64,000 bases of DNA, taken from positions 124,001 to 188,000 of the forward strand of contig JADJVX010000026.1 of assembly GCA_016710385.1 (NCBI GenBank), in the 5' to 3' direction. The number at the start of each line of letters is the position of its first letter. The stretch's first letter is position 1. Shown in pieces: positions 34,604-43,895 of the stretch. The notes below the pieces were generated by a model that did not search any database, was not told the origin of the DNA, and saw only the letters and a list, made by a program, of their open reading frames with translations. The DNA is from Actinomycetales bacterium (GTDB lineage: Bacteria; Actinomycetota; Actinomycetes; Actinomycetales; Dermatophilaceae). The position numbers were made by a program, and so were the translations under genes.

Positions 34604-35795
34604 TCAGTCGAAGAGCGAGTTCCACGCGCTGCTGAGGCCATCGACGATAGCCTCCCCCGTCTCGGCCACGGCGTGCGCGCCCTCGGAAATGGCGTCACCG
34701 ACCGACCCGCCCTCGAAGAGTGAGTCGATCGCCCCGGAGGTGAAGATACCGACTGCAGCGCCGACAATGGCTCCACCGACGGTGCCGACGACCGGGATGG
34801 GCACCAGGGTCCCGATGGCCGCGCCCGCGGCGATCGACGCGCCCCACCCCGCCGCGAAGCCCACGCCACCCGACACCACCGCTTGGGTCGGGTCCTTGCC
34901 CGTCGCGATGTCGTAACCGATCCCTGCCACGGCGAAGGCCGGGCCGGCACGCTCGGCGAATTTCGCGAGCGTGGCCATCTTGCCCGCCGCGAACTCGGTC
35001 TTGCTCAGGGCCCCTTCCAGGGCCTTGAGCTCCCCCACCTTGACCTCCACCGCACCCTTGCCGACGAGGTTGGGGAAGCGCTCCTCCAGACCCGCGACTG
35101 TCGCCCGATAAAGGTCGCTGTTCATCGTCGCGATCTGAGTCCGCAAGGCTGCCGACGTGGCGCCGAGGGTGACGCTCCGTGCGGCTCCGTAGGCGCCCCG
35201 CAGCGCAATGCTCCAATCCCCGGCATACAGCAGCCACTTACCCCGAAGGTCATCGAGGCTGCGGCACAACACCTCCTGGGCGGACCGGAGCGCGGCATTC
35301 GCCGAGTCGGTGCGGTCGATGCACCGGTTGTAGGTCGCCTGCTGCTGCTGATGCTCCTCGTATGCCGCCATCATCCGGTCGTACTGCGCCTCACCTTCGG
35401 GAGTGAGCGCACCCCCGACGACGACCGGGCGTCCGGGACCAGGCCCCGGGTCGACGATCACGTCGCCCGACACCTGCAGCCCGCCGGCGGCTGCCTCCGC
35501 TCGAATATCGCGCATCGTCGCCTGCGCGTGGACCAGCGCCGTGGCGTAATCGTCCAGCGCTCCGGCGAACGGCAGCAGGGGAGTCGTCGAGTTTGGCCGT
35601 CCGCGAGCGTTCGGCCGTGGCCAGGGACTCGAAAGCCGAGCCGGCGTCACCCTCCCAGCCGTCGCCGGTGGCCCGCAAGGCGGTGCGTGTGCTCGCCTCA
35701 GCGGCCGAGACTGCCGAAGCCATCGTGCCGCGCGCCCAGCCGGCGACACCGGTGAGGCTGCCCACCGACCCAGCCACGCGAGTGTCGATAGACAT
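34604..35795 (-). CDS. WXG100/LXG-like putative secreted effector (one-base frameshift)
   Basis: Read with the frame corrected, about 396 residues. The N-terminus (SIDTRVAGSVGSLTGVAGWA to GWEGDAGSAFESLATAE) is a helix-turn-helix with a WEG turn, as in WXG100 proteins, followed by a long helical region and a Pro/Gly segment (VDPGPGPGRPVVVGG). The C-terminal 150 residues end in a Gly/Ala-rich hydrophobic stretch (GGVGFAAGWGASIAAGAAIG onwards), reminiscent of pore-forming or pre-toxin regions. The frame changes at a C run on the coding strand (35578-35581), where one base too many explains it. The ATG overlaps the upstream stop (TGATG). Function is inference. Confidence 0.7.
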
Positions 35796-36078
35796 CAGCG
35801 CCCCCCGGCCAACTGGTCGAAACGGGCCGCCGATGCCTGATCGTCGGCGACATAGAACGTGGAGGCGGCGCGGATGGAACCGGCGTGCTCGTCGAAGGCA
35901 TCGACGAGGGCGCCGGCAGTCTCGATCAGGATGCTCAGCACTGCAGCGATGACCGGGCCCATCGGTCCGGCATCGACGCTCGGGGCGCTGCCGCGGCGGC
36001 GTCGAGCACCCCTGTGGCCCCCGACTCGAACGCCGCGGCAGCCTCCGCGAGAGCGTCGTGGTGCACCTCATACCGCAT
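35795..36078 (-). CDS. EspC/type VII secretion target-like small protein (one-base frameshift)
   Basis: Read with the frame corrected, 94 residues: RYEVHHDALAEAAAAFESGA, a Pro/Asp/Gly turn, then PVIAAVLSILIETAGALVDA and ASTFYVADDQASAARFDQL. Two amphipathic helices around a turn, with a YVADDQ-like tail, fit the ESX/EspC family of type VII targets. The frame breaks in the run at 35982-35985, where one lost base accounts for it. It overlaps the upstream gene by 11 bases and the downstream effector-like gene by one. Confidence 0.7.
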
Positions 36079-36385
36079 ACCAGCCAGCCTCTCGCCGGTC
36101 CTGCGGAACCCGGATGTCACGCAACACCACGTCATAGGGCGACATGTCGTAGATCGCGCGCAAGCCGTCGATGTCACACATCACCCATGGCGAATCGTCG
36201 CCGATCGCGGCAAACAGCCGGTCGAGAGCGGAGTAGACGAGCAGGGCGATCCGCCCGTCTCGGGTGCGACGCAACGCGACCTGCAACTCCTGCGGAACCT
36301 CTCGGCGCGGGACGCACGGGATGTAGACCACCGGCGGGAAGTCCCGGGGTATGCCGGTGGCGGTGCTCAGAGCGGAGCTCGACAT
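36068..36385 (-). CDS. SAV_915/SseB-like protein
   Basis: A 105-residue protein: VVYIPCVPRREVPQELQVAL, RTRDGRIALLVYSALDRL and YDMSPYDVVLRDIRVPQD. This matches the small SAV_915 family often encoded beside type VII-linked genes in actinobacteria; the name SseB-like refers to a shared fold, not a known function. It is the first gene of the four-gene operon, with ATG at 36385 and its stop inside the next gene. It has one copy of the abundant word using the Ile codon ATA. Confidence 0.75.
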   Translation of the reverse strand: MSSSALSTATGIPRDFPPVVYIPCVPRREVPQELQVALRRTRDGRIALLVYSALDRLFAAIGDDSPWVMCDIDGLRAIYDMSPYDVVLRDIRVPQDRREAGWYAV

Positions 36386-36448
36386 GACGTCACGTTAGCG
36401 GCCACGGCACCCCGCCGCCTGAGCACGCCTACTCAGAACCGTCTCCGG

Positions 36449-37266
36449 TCAGCCCGACAGCGACTCCAGGACGTCGGCGAGGCCCGCGTCCTGAACGTGG
36501 CCGGTCACCTCGCTGGCGACGGCTTTCACCTCGTCCGGGGCGTTACCCATCGCGACGCCGCGCGCGGCCCACTGCAGCATCTCGATGTCGTTGCGTTGGT
36601 CGCCGACGGCCACCGTGTCGCCCGGCTCGACCCCAGTCGGCGGCGCATGAGTTCCAACGCCGAACCCTTCGACACGCCCTCAGGGTTGATGTCCAACCAC
36701 GCCGTCCAGCCCACGGCATACGAGACCTCGTGCAAGCCGATCCGCTCGATGTGAGCCATGAACGCCTCGGGCTCGGCATCGGGCATCCGCAGGGTGACCC
36801 GGGTGGCCTTGCGCTCCAGCAGCCGCTCCCACGGGACGACCTTCTGGCGACCGCCGAGCTCGCCCTCGGGGAACGGGCTGCTCACGAGGAACCCGCGCCC
36901 GAGCACCTCGACGGCCACGAGGGCATCGGGCAACTCCTCGCGCAACAGAGTGAGCGCCGGTTTGGGGTCGAAGGTCACCTTGTCGATGACCCGATAGCCG
37001 CGCTTGCGCCGAGGGTCCAGCCGCAACGTCACCGCACCGTTGGAGCACACGGCATACCCGCGGGAGATCCCGAGCAGCTCGAGGATCGGCATCGTCGCGA
37101 CCACCGAGCGACCGGTCGCGATGACGACGTGATGCCCCGCGTCGGCGACGGCCCCGATCGCCTCCCGCACCCGCGGGTCGAGGTCGCCCGCATGACTGAT
37201 GATCGTGCCGTCGATGTCGAGTCCGACCAGAGCACGACCAGGCCGGTATGCCGTGCCGCTCGCCAC
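36449..37266 (-). CDS. HAD-superfamily (Cof-type) phosphatase (one-base frameshift)
   Basis: A phosphatase of about 272 residues when the frame is corrected. GLDIDGTI carries the nucleophile and acid Asp, IATGRS is motif II, KGSALELM has the motif III Lys, and VAVGDQRNDIEMLQWAARGVA, in the second frame, is motif IV. The frame breaks at the run 36631-36634; one extra G on the coding strand restores it. The GTG at 37266 directly follows the serS stop, so the gene is in the serS operon, an order also common in Streptomyces. Cof-type enzymes dephosphorylate sugar phosphates or flavin-like metabolites; substrate unknown. Confidence 0.82.
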
Positions 37267-38546
37267 TCAGCGCACCGGCGTGAGCAGGGCGAGGCCGCCC
37301 ATGAAGGGACGCAGTGCTGCAGGGACGACGACCGAGCCGTCGGCCTGCTGGTGGTTTTCCAGGATGGCGACGATCCAGCGGGTGGTCGCGAGGGTGCCGT
37401 TGAGGGTGGCGACGATGCGGGTGCCACCGGTGCCGTGCGGGTCGCGCTCGCGCACCCCGAGACGGCGGGCCTGGAAGGTCGTGCAGTTGGACGTCGAGGT
37501 CAGCTCGCGGTAGCGACCCTGGGTGGGCACCCACCCTCGCAGTCGAACTTGCGCGCGGCGGGGTCACCGAGGTCGCCGGCGGCGGTGTCGATGATGCGAT
37601 AGGGCAGCTCGCACTTGTCGAGCATCTCGCGCTCCCACGCGAGCAGCCGCTCGTGCTCGGCCTCGGCATCCTCGGGCCGGCAGTAGACGAACATCTCGAC
37701 CTTGTGGAACTGGTGCACCCGGATGATGCCCTTGGTGTCCTTGCCGTGGCTGCCGGCCTCGCGGCGGTAGCACGCCGACCACCCGGCATACCGCTTGGGG
37801 CCGGTGTCGAGGTCGATGATCTCGTCGGCGTGGTAGCCCGAGAGGGCGACCTCGGACGTGCCGGTGAGGTAGAGGTCGTCGGCCGGCAGGTAGTAGACCT
37901 CGTCGGCGTGGTGGTCGATGAAGCCGGCCCCCTTCATGACCTCGGGGCGCACCAGCGTGGGCGTGATCATCGGCGTGAAGCCGGCCTCGACGGCCTGAGC
38001 GATGGCCATCTGCAGCAGAGCGAGTTCGAGGCGGGCGCCGACGCCGGTGAGGAAGTAGAAGCGCGCGCCGGCGACCTTGGCGCCACGCTCGGTGTCGATG
38101 GCGGCCAGGCTCTCGCCGAGGGCCAGATGGTCGCGCGGCTCGAAGCCTTCCGCTGCGAAGTCCCTTGGCGTGCCGACGATTTCGCGGACGACGTAGTCCT
38201 CTTCGCCGCCACTGGGCGTGCCCGGGAGAATGACATTGGCGACCGACGTGACGAGAGTGGCGAGCTCGGCGTCGGCTGCCGCGGCCGCCGCGTCGAGGGT
38301 CTTGACCTGGTGGGCGAGCTCCTTGACCTGGGCCAGCAGCGCGGCCTTGTCCTCGCCCTTGGCCGCGGCGACCTGCTTGCCGATGGCCTTCTGTTGGGCG
38401 CGCGCCGACTCGAACTCCGCCAACGTGGACCGGCGGCGCTCGTCAGCCGCCAGGATCTCATCGACGACCGCCGGGTCGTCGCCACGGGCCAGCTGCGAGC
38501 GCCGGACCTCGTCGGGGTTGTCACGCAGGAGCTTGATGTCGATCAC
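37267..38546 (-). CDS. serS: Seryl-tRNA synthetase (one-base frameshift)
   Basis: Class II aminoacyl-tRNA synthetase of about 426 residues when corrected. The N-terminal coiled-coil arm (about 30-105, ERRRSTLAEFESARAQQKAI) binds the long arm of tRNA-Ser. The core has TPTLVRPEVM, LTGTSEVALSGYH, YRREAGSHGKDTKGIIRVHQF (motif 2) and, in the second frame, TSTSNCTTFQARRLGVR and the motif 3 region NGTLATTRWIVAILENHQ. The break lies at the C run 37534-37536; one more base gives EGWVPTQGRYREL. An essential gene, so sequencing error is likely. GTG start at 38546. Confidence 0.9.
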
Positions 38547-38602
38547 GCCCGCCAGCCTAGCGAGCGCGCCACCCCCTCCTCACCGGAGTTTCAGGCGGCG
38601 GA

Positions 38603-39151
38603 TCAGGCGCCGACGTCCCACGCGTGGTGGACCAGGTCGTGCACGAAGTACGTCGCGAGGGTCGCCACCGTGAACTCCGACCCATTGCTGCGTATGCCGC
38701 GTCGCTCCCAATCTGCTTCTCCGCCAACGCTTCCGACGCGTTCGAACGCCACCGCCGCCTGCTCCCCCGCCGCGACGATCTCCTGCGCGACGACGGACGG
38801 GTCGGCGACGGCATACCTGCTCGCGATCGCGGTCTCGTCCTGGTCCCAGTTGGCGAAGGCGGGCTCGTCCTGGGCGAGCATGAGGCCGACTCGCGCCGCG
38901 AAGAGGACCAAGACGTCGCGCACGTGGCAGCCGTATTCGACCGGTGACCACACCGTGGGCGCCGGCCGCGTTCGTGCGTCGGCGCGCGCGAGGACCCCCG
39001 GCCACAGCGCAGCTTGCTCGCGCACGAGCCGCGGCACGTCGCGCGGATCGGTGTCGGCTGCGGCATACCCGCAGTCGGGGCACGGACGTTGCAGCACCCA
39101 GGTCCAGTCTTTGTCGTCGGGCACGGGCTGAAGTGGGCTCGGTTGGTCCAT
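38603..39151 (-). CDS. DinB-like / mycothiol-dependent four-helix protein
   Basis: A 182-residue protein starting DQPSPLQPVPDDKDWTWVLQ. A Cys pair (PCPDCGY) near residue 24, TVWSPVEYGCHVRDVLVLFAARV with a metal-ligand-like His and the terminal VHDLVHHAWDVG follow the DinB/MDMPI four-helix pattern with three His ligands. Such proteins are thiol-dependent transferases or detoxification enzymes; reaction unknown. It is upstream of serS on the same strand, 56 bases away. Confidence 0.75.
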   Translation of the reverse strand: MDQPSPLQPVPDDKDWTWVLQRPCPDCGYAAADTDPRDVPRLVREQAALWPGVLARADARTRPAPTVWSPVEYGCHVRDVLVLFAARVGLMLAQDEPAFANWDQDETAIASRYAVADPSVVAQEIVAAGEQAAVAFERVGSVGGEADWERRGIRSNGSEFTVATLATYFVHDLVHHAWDVGA

Positions 39152-39171
39152 CGCTCATTATCACCCGCTGG

Positions 39172-39350
39172 GAAACCTTCCGACTCGCCGCGAAACCCGC
39201 ACTCCCCGGGCCAGAGCCGCCCGCAAACCTTCCGACTCGCCGCGAAACCCACACCCCACGCCCCAGAACCACCGGGAAACCTTCCGACCCGCCGTGATTC
39301 CCGCACTCCCCGCCCCAGATCCACCCGCAAACCTTCCGACCCGCCGCATT
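39172..39350. repeat. 52-bp tandem repeat array B (about 3.4 copies)
   Basis: The core (G/C)AAACCTTCCGACYCGCCG begins at 39172, 39224, 39276 and 39328, a period of exactly 52 bp. The remaining 30 bases of each unit (for example CACTCCCCGCCCCAGATCC) are alignable but diverged. It lies in the divergent space between the DinB gene and the universal stress protein gene. Cores match arrays A and C. Confidence 0.85.
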
Positions 39351-39442
39351 TCGCGGAGGGTGAAGGCTGCTCCGTCAGTCGGCGGCGCTCCGCGGGGGGG
39401 CGGGGGCGCAGCTGCGGCATCGCAGGCGATCGGCCCACCACG

Positions 39443-39471
39443 CGGCATACCGACCCCAAACCGGTATGCCG
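39443..39471. repeat. Orphan hairpin made of an inverted CGGTATGCCG pair
   Basis: CGGCATACCG (39443-39452), loop ACCCCAAAC, CGGTATGCCG (39462-39471). Perfect 10-bp stem. Unlike the copies at 1077 and 7266 it does not follow a recognised gene: neighbours diverge from here. The rest of the 615-base region 39152-39766 holds repeat array B and no gene I can support. Confidence 0.7.
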
Positions 39472-39766
39472 GGCCACTCACCACCCTGTGGGGGTCGGCA
39501 CCCATCTCTGCTCCCGGGCCACCCCAGAAGCCGCTGGCCCACTGGCTAGTCCACCTGCGCGCACGAGAACCTGGATGCAGCGCCCAACACCGGCGCGAGC
39601 AGCACCAAAGATCGACGCATCACCGACCGACGCACCGGAGGAAACCACCACCGCACCGCGACGACGACAGCCTCGACGGGAGTCCGCCGTGACCGCCATC
39701 GCCTCAACCAACTCGACCAACTCGATCAGCTCGATCCCCAGCAGAGCACTCAGGAGTCACCGAACC

Positions 39767-40678
39767 ATGATGCGCACCTCGTTCACGCGCCGGTTCACCA
39801 CGTCCATGGCGCTGGCCTACCGGCGCTGGAGCCCCGTGCGCGCGCTGGCATTCGAACCCACCCACACCATCGTCGCCGGCTGGGACGGCACCCCCCACTG
39901 CCGCGCCGCCGTGCTCTGGTCCGCGCGCACCGCTCGCGAGTCTGGTGCCGAGCTCATGGTGCTGCGCGTCCTGCCCACGGGCCACCACCGGGCCCGGCTC
40001 GCCGCCGGCCGGGGTCTGCTCACCCGCGACGAGGTGCGCGCCGATGCCAAGCTGGCCGGTCAGATCACCCGGCGCTTCCCCGGCCTGCCGGTCCGGTTCG
40101 ACATCATCGTCGGCGATCCCGCGAAGGTGCTCATCCGGCATACCCGCTCTGCTCTGGTCGTGCTCGGCGCGCACGGCCCGGCGCGAGTCACGGGTCGCCC
40201 GCTCGGCCCGGTGACCGATGCCGTGTTGAGCGATGCCCGCGGACCGGTCGTGGTCGTGCCGGCGCTCGCCGCCGAATGCCGCGACGAGCTCCCGGTCGCC
40301 GCTGCCGGCTGGGGCCAGGACAGCGCAGAGTGGCTCACCGCGCTGGCCGGGAACACCCAGGCAACAGCCTCTGGGTCGTTGGCCGACACCGTGGCCGCCA
40401 GCCAGCTCTCCTGGCTCGTCGTCACCGGTTGCCACTGCGCCCAGGTCCGCGCCGGAGCGCGCGAAGCGGGTCTGCAGGGGGACCACGAGATGATCTGCCG
40501 CAGCCGCGAGATCGTCCGCTCGGCGGCCTGCCCGGTTGCCGTGGTGCCCGAGCGGCTGCCCAGTCTCGAGCCGGCGGTGGAGCCGGTATGCCGGGTGGTC
40601 ACCACCCTGCCCGCCCCCCGTCACGCGAGTGGACGGCGCACGAGGGGCGCTGGCGCACGGGAATTGGTCGGCGCCTGA
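39767..40678 (+). CDS. Universal stress protein family protein
   Basis: A 303-residue protein with a basic N-terminus (MRTSFTRRFTTSMALAYRR), then a UspA domain: TIVAGWDGTPHCRAAVLWSARTA, ELMVLRVLPTG, and RSALVVLGAHGPARVTGRPLGPVTDAVLSDARGPVVVVP, close to the ATP-binding G-2x-G-9x-G(S/T) pattern. A second, weaker Usp-like half follows (SWLVVTGCHCAQ, SREIVRSAACPVAVVPE). AGGAG ten bases before the ATG at 39767 supports the start (ATG 39770 also possible). It ends before a hairpin and faces a two-component pair that might regulate stress responses. Confidence 0.78.
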   Translation: MMRTSFTRRFTTSMALAYRRWSPVRALAFEPTHTIVAGWDGTPHCRAAVLWSARTARESGAELMVLRVLPTGHHRARLAAGRGLLTRDEVRADAKLAGQITRRFPGLPVRFDIIVGDPAKVLIRHTRSALVVLGAHGPARVTGRPLGPVTDAVLSDARGPVVVVPALAAECRDELPVAAAGWGQDSAEWLTALAGNTQATASGSLADTVAASQLSWLVVTGCHCAQVRAGAREAGLQGDHEMICRSREIVRSAACPVAVVPERLPSLEPAVEPVCRVVTTLPAPRHASGRRTRGAGARELVGA

Positions 40679-40693
40679 GGTCGTTCCCAGAGC

Positions 40694-40735
40694 GCGAGCC
40701 CCGAGTTCTCCACCCCTGGGAGATTCGGGGCTCGC
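40694..40735. terminator. Hairpin between the stress protein and response regulator genes
   Basis: GCGAGCCCCGA (40694-40704) pairs with TCGGGGCTCGC (40725-40735) across a 20-base loop that can fold further (CTCC/GGAG). It lies 16 bases after the stress protein stop and 35 before the end of the convergent regulator gene. Confidence 0.7.
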
Positions 40736-40764
40736 CTGTGTGATGAGCTCGCCTGTGTGATGAG
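40731..40764. repeat. Perfect 17-bp tandem duplication
   Basis: CTCGCCTGTGTGATGAG occurs twice head to tail (40731-40747 and 40748-40764), directly after the terminator stem and before the response regulator stop. Identical copies suggest a recent slippage event. Confidence 0.8.
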
Positions 40765-40769
40765 CGTGC

Positions 40770-41471
40770 TCAGGGCTCGATGAGGCCGGTGCGGATGGCG
40801 TAACGAGTCAACTCGAGTCGGTCGCGCATGCCGAGTTTCTCCAGCAGGTTGGCCCGGTGCCGTTCGATCGTCTTGGGACTGAGCACCAACAGGTCGGCGA
40901 TCTCCTTGCCGCTGTAGCCCTCGGCAATGAGCTTGAGGACCTCCTCCTCGCGCGGGGTGAGCACCGGCGCGGAACCCCCGCCCTCCCCGCTGCTGCCGGG
41001 ATTGGCCAGATAGTTGCGGATGAGCGTCGAGATCGCACCGGGGTAGAGGAAGGGTTCACCGCGCAAGGCCGCTCGGCAGGCCGTGATGAGATCGCGGTCA
41101 GCCACCGACTTGTGGACATAGCCCGCCGCTCCCAGCTTGAGCGCCTCGAAGAGGAAGTGCTCGTTGGCGTGCATCGACAGGATGAGCATCTGCACGGGCA
41201 GCCCACGCCGGTGGATCTCGCGGGCCGCCTGCAGTCCGGTCATCCGCGGCATCGACACGTCGAGAATCGCCAGGTCGATGTCGCGCTGCAGGCACCGCTC
41301 GACGGCAGCGGCACCATCGGAGACCTCGGCGACCACGGTGAGGTCGGGCTCGGCGTCGATGATGAGGCGCACGCCCTGGCGGACCAACGCGTGGTCGTCG
41401 GCGAGCAGAATCCGAGCCGGCGGGCGCGGCATACCGAAAGTGCCCTCCGCGGTGACGACGGGCGTGCTCAC
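40770..41471 (-). CDS. NarL/LuxR-type response regulator
   Basis: A 233-residue regulator. The receiver domain (about 20-135) has LLADDHALVRQGVRLII (acidic pair), the phosphorylated Asp in LAILDVSMPRMTG, Thr/Ser in ILSMHANEH and Lys in GYVHKS. The C-terminal HTH (about 165-230) reads LTPREEEVLKLIAEGYSGKEIADLLVLSPKTIERHRANLLEKLGM. It overlaps the stop of the sensor kinase gene by four bases, so both are one transcriptional unit. Target genes are unknown. Confidence 0.92.
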   Translation of the reverse strand: MSTPVVTAEGTFGMPRPPARILLADDHALVRQGVRLIIDAEPDLTVVAEVSDGAAAVERCLQRDIDLAILDVSMPRMTGLQAAREIHRRGLPVQMLILSMHANEHFLFEALKLGAAGYVHKSVADRDLITACRAALRGEPFLYPGAISTLIRNYLANPGSSGEGGGSAPVLTPREEEVLKLIAEGYSGKEIADLLVLSPKTIERHRANLLEKLGMRDRLELTRYAIRTGLIEP

Positions 41472-42478
41472 GTCCGCTCCTCCCTCCGGGTGCTCGCGGG
41501 GATGTCCAGGACGACGGTAGTGCCCACACCGGGTTCGCTGTCGATCGTCAGCCGACCGCGCACCAACCGGGCCCGTTCGGTCATGCCGGTGATGCCGGTG
41601 CCGGGGTCGCCCGCGATGCCGCGGCCGTTGTCGCGGATCGTCAGCGACAGCCCCCCAGGCAGACCCGTCGGCCCGGTGGAGTCGGTGGAGTCGGTGGAGT
41701 CGCGAGTCTCGGTGATCTCGACCGAGGCGGCCGTGGCGTCGGCATGGCGCACCACATTGGTCAGCGCCTCCTGGGTCACCCGATAGATGACGAGATCCTG
41801 CTCCGGCGAGCTGTCGCCGCGGGGCCAGCCGGACGGCATACTCAGCCGGATGTCGAGCCCCGTGTGGGCGGTGAGGTCGGCGACCAAGGCGTGCAGCGCG
41901 GGACCCAGCCCGAGCTCGGCGAGCAGCCCGGGACGCAGTCGGGCGGAGATGTCGCGGACGTCCTCGAGGGTCTGCCGCAGGCCGTCGCGCAGGTCTTCGA
42001 CCTGGCCGGCGAACTCGGGCGGCACCGCGCGGCTGAGCATCTGCAGCCGCAGCAGCAGCACGGTGAGCGACTGCCCGACCTGGTCGTGCAACTCGCCGGA
42101 CACTCGCGCGCGCTCCTCCTCCTGCGCGGACAGGGAAGAGCGCATGGTGTTTTCCCGCTCGCGATCGAGACGATCGAGCATGAGGTTGTATGCCGTGGCC
42201 ACCGCTGCGACCTCGTCGGCCCCCCGGACGGGCACGGTGAGATCGGGGCGCGGCGAGTCGAGGTCGGTGAGGGCCTGGCGCAGGCGGGCCAGTGGGGCGA
42301 GGGTGCGGCGAATGATCACCGCGTTGATGACATAGACGACGCTCAGGCCAGCGAGCAAGACGATCATCTCGCCCGTGCTCGCCCGGGTGCTCACCGTGAT
42401 GGGCGTATAGGCCAGGACGAGCACGAAGACGAGCAGGGTGACGACGGTTCCGAGGAACAGCCGCCAGAAGAGGGACAC
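41468..42478 (-). CDS. NarL-partner sensor histidine kinase
   Basis: A 336-residue kinase. Two hydrophobic segments (about 3-25 and 38-60) enclose only a short outside loop, then a HAMP-like linker and PVRGADEVAAVATAYNLMLDRLDRE. The HisKA_3 phosphoacceptor is RARVSGELHDQVGQSLTVLLLRL and the ATPase has TQEALTNVVRHA, IRDNGRGI and GITGMTERARLV. An Asp/Ser/Thr-rich run (DSTDSTDSTG) sits before the G1 box. The GTG at 42478 is chosen because the upstream in-frame extension is Arg/Gln repeat-like. The minimal outer loop suggests intramembrane sensing. Confidence 0.9.
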   Translation of the reverse strand: MSLFWRLFLGTVVTLLVFVLVLAYTPITVSTRASTGEMIVLLAGLSVVYVINAVIIRRTLAPLARLRQALTDLDSPRPDLTVPVRGADEVAAVATAYNLMLDRLDRERENTMRSSLSAQEEERARVSGELHDQVGQSLTVLLLRLQMLSRAVPPEFAGQVEDLRDGLRQTLEDVRDISARLRPGLLAELGLGPALHALVADLTAHTGLDIRLSMPSGWPRGDSSPEQDLVIYRVTQEALTNVVRHADATAASVEITETRDSTDSTDSTGPTGLPGGLSLTIRDNGRGIAGDPGTGITGMTERARLVRGRLTIDSEPGVGTTVVLDIPASTRREERT

Positions 42479-42719
42479 GTGGGGCAGGTTACGCGGGGCT
42501 CTGCCGGATCGGGTGCACCCCGCATCGACGTCCGCCACGACGTCGCGTCGGTCTCGCCACCGGTCTCGCCACCGGTATCGGCATCGGGGTTGTCGTCGGG
42601 GCCGCCATCGGGGTTGTCGTCGGGGTTGTCGCCTCACCGATTCGAAGCCGGGCTCGGCGTGACCGGCAATCCCATGGACCCGGCCACGCCGACCCGTCCG
42701 GCTCGTATACCGTCAGAGG

Positions 42720-43823
42720 GTGCCAGACAACGTGTGGTGGTGGGCTCTCGGGGCACTCGTGCTGTTCATCGTCATCGGTGGTGTCGCCGCGGCCGCCAAC
42801 CGGGGTGCGGTCGACTACGACGCGTTGACCGAGCGGCTACGCGGACGGCGACCGCCGCGGGAAGCCTTCGGTGATCGCGCCGACGACGCTGCAGCGCCCC
42901 TCAAGCGGGCCGCGGTCATCGTCAACCCGACGAAGTTCGACGACCTGCCCGATGTGCGCGCCCGGGTTGCCGGCATCTGCGCTGCCAACGGCTGGGCTGC
43001 CCCGAGCTGGCATGAGACGACGATCGCCGACCCCGGCACCGGGCAGGCGCGTGCGGCCGTGGCCGAGGGTGTCGATCTGGTGTGCGCCCTCGGCGGCGAC
43101 GGAACCGTGCGCGCGGTCGCCAAGGGACTCATCGGCGGCGAGGTGCCGATGGCGCTGTTGCCGGCCGGCACCGGCAACCTGCTGGCCCGCAACCTCGACC
43201 TGCCCAGTGATTCGATGGAAAGGGCGCTGCTGGTCGCCCTCACCGGCCAGAACAAGACCATCGACGTGGGCCAGGTCGTCATCGACCGCGGCGAGTCGGC
43301 CGAGCTGACCACCGACCAGTTCCTCGTCATGGCCGGGCTGGGGTTCGATGCGACGGTCATGGCGGGCACTGACGAGGCGCTCAAGAAGAAGGTCGGCATG
43401 GCGGCATACATCGTCACCGGCCTGCAGAACATGAAGGGCCCGCAATTCAAGGTGCGGGTGAGCGTCGACGGCGGGATGGAATTCACCCGGCGCACCCAGA
43501 CCGTGTTGATCGGCAACTGCGGCAAGCTCTTCGGCGGGCTCGTGCTCATGCCCGAGGCCAAGGTCGACGACGGTCTCATCGACGCGGTGCTGCTCTCGCC
43601 CAAGGGTGTCGTCGGCTGGACTGCCGTGGCCGCCCGGGTGGTGAGCCGCCGCCGCAAGGGGCACGCGATCGTCGACCACCACACCGGCACCGAGATCCGG
43701 GTCAAGACCGACCGTCCGAAAGACCTGCAACTCGACGGCGACATCGTGGCCGAGGCCGTGTCGGTCACCGCGTCGGTGTTGCCGCGAGCCCTGGTCGTCC
43801 GCGTCGCTCAGCCGACCTCCTGA
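42720..43823 (+). CDS. Diacylglycerol kinase-family lipid kinase
   Basis: A 367-residue protein with one N-terminal transmembrane helix (WWWALGALVLFIVIGGVAAAA). The DAGK catalytic domain follows: RAAVIVNPTKF, LVCALGGDGTVRAVAKGLIG (GGDGT loop), LLPAGTGNLLARNLDLP, and a C-terminal beta-sandwich with IGNCGKLFGGLVLMPEAKVDDGLIDAVLLSP. Such kinases phosphorylate diacylglycerol or related lipids at the membrane. The GTG at 42720 starts just before the hydrophobic anchor. It is divergent from the sensor kinase. Confidence 0.9.
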   Translation: MPDNVWWWALGALVLFIVIGGVAAAANRGAVDYDALTERLRGRRPPREAFGDRADDAAAPLKRAAVIVNPTKFDDLPDVRARVAGICAANGWAAPSWHETTIADPGTGQARAAVAEGVDLVCALGGDGTVRAVAKGLIGGEVPMALLPAGTGNLLARNLDLPSDSMERALLVALTGQNKTIDVGQVVIDRGESAELTTDQFLVMAGLGFDATVMAGTDEALKKKVGMAAYIVTGLQNMKGPQFKVRVSVDGGMEFTRRTQTVLIGNCGKLFGGLVLMPEAKVDDGLIDAVLLSPKGVVGWTAVAARVVSRRRKGHAIVDHHTGTEIRVKTDRPKDLQLDGDIVAEAVSVTASVLPRALVVRVAQPTS

Positions 43824-43895
43824 CGGGAGCTCGCACCACCGGCCAGGCCCCTCACCCAACCTCTGGTGTGGGCGAATCAGACCGGAGGGCCGCGG

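Noticed and set aside
39172..39350. Array B as a CRISPR array (about 24-base core, 28-base spacers)
   Set aside because: The would-be spacers are alignable with one another, as in a diverging tandem repeat, and no cas gene is present. The same holds for arrays A and C.
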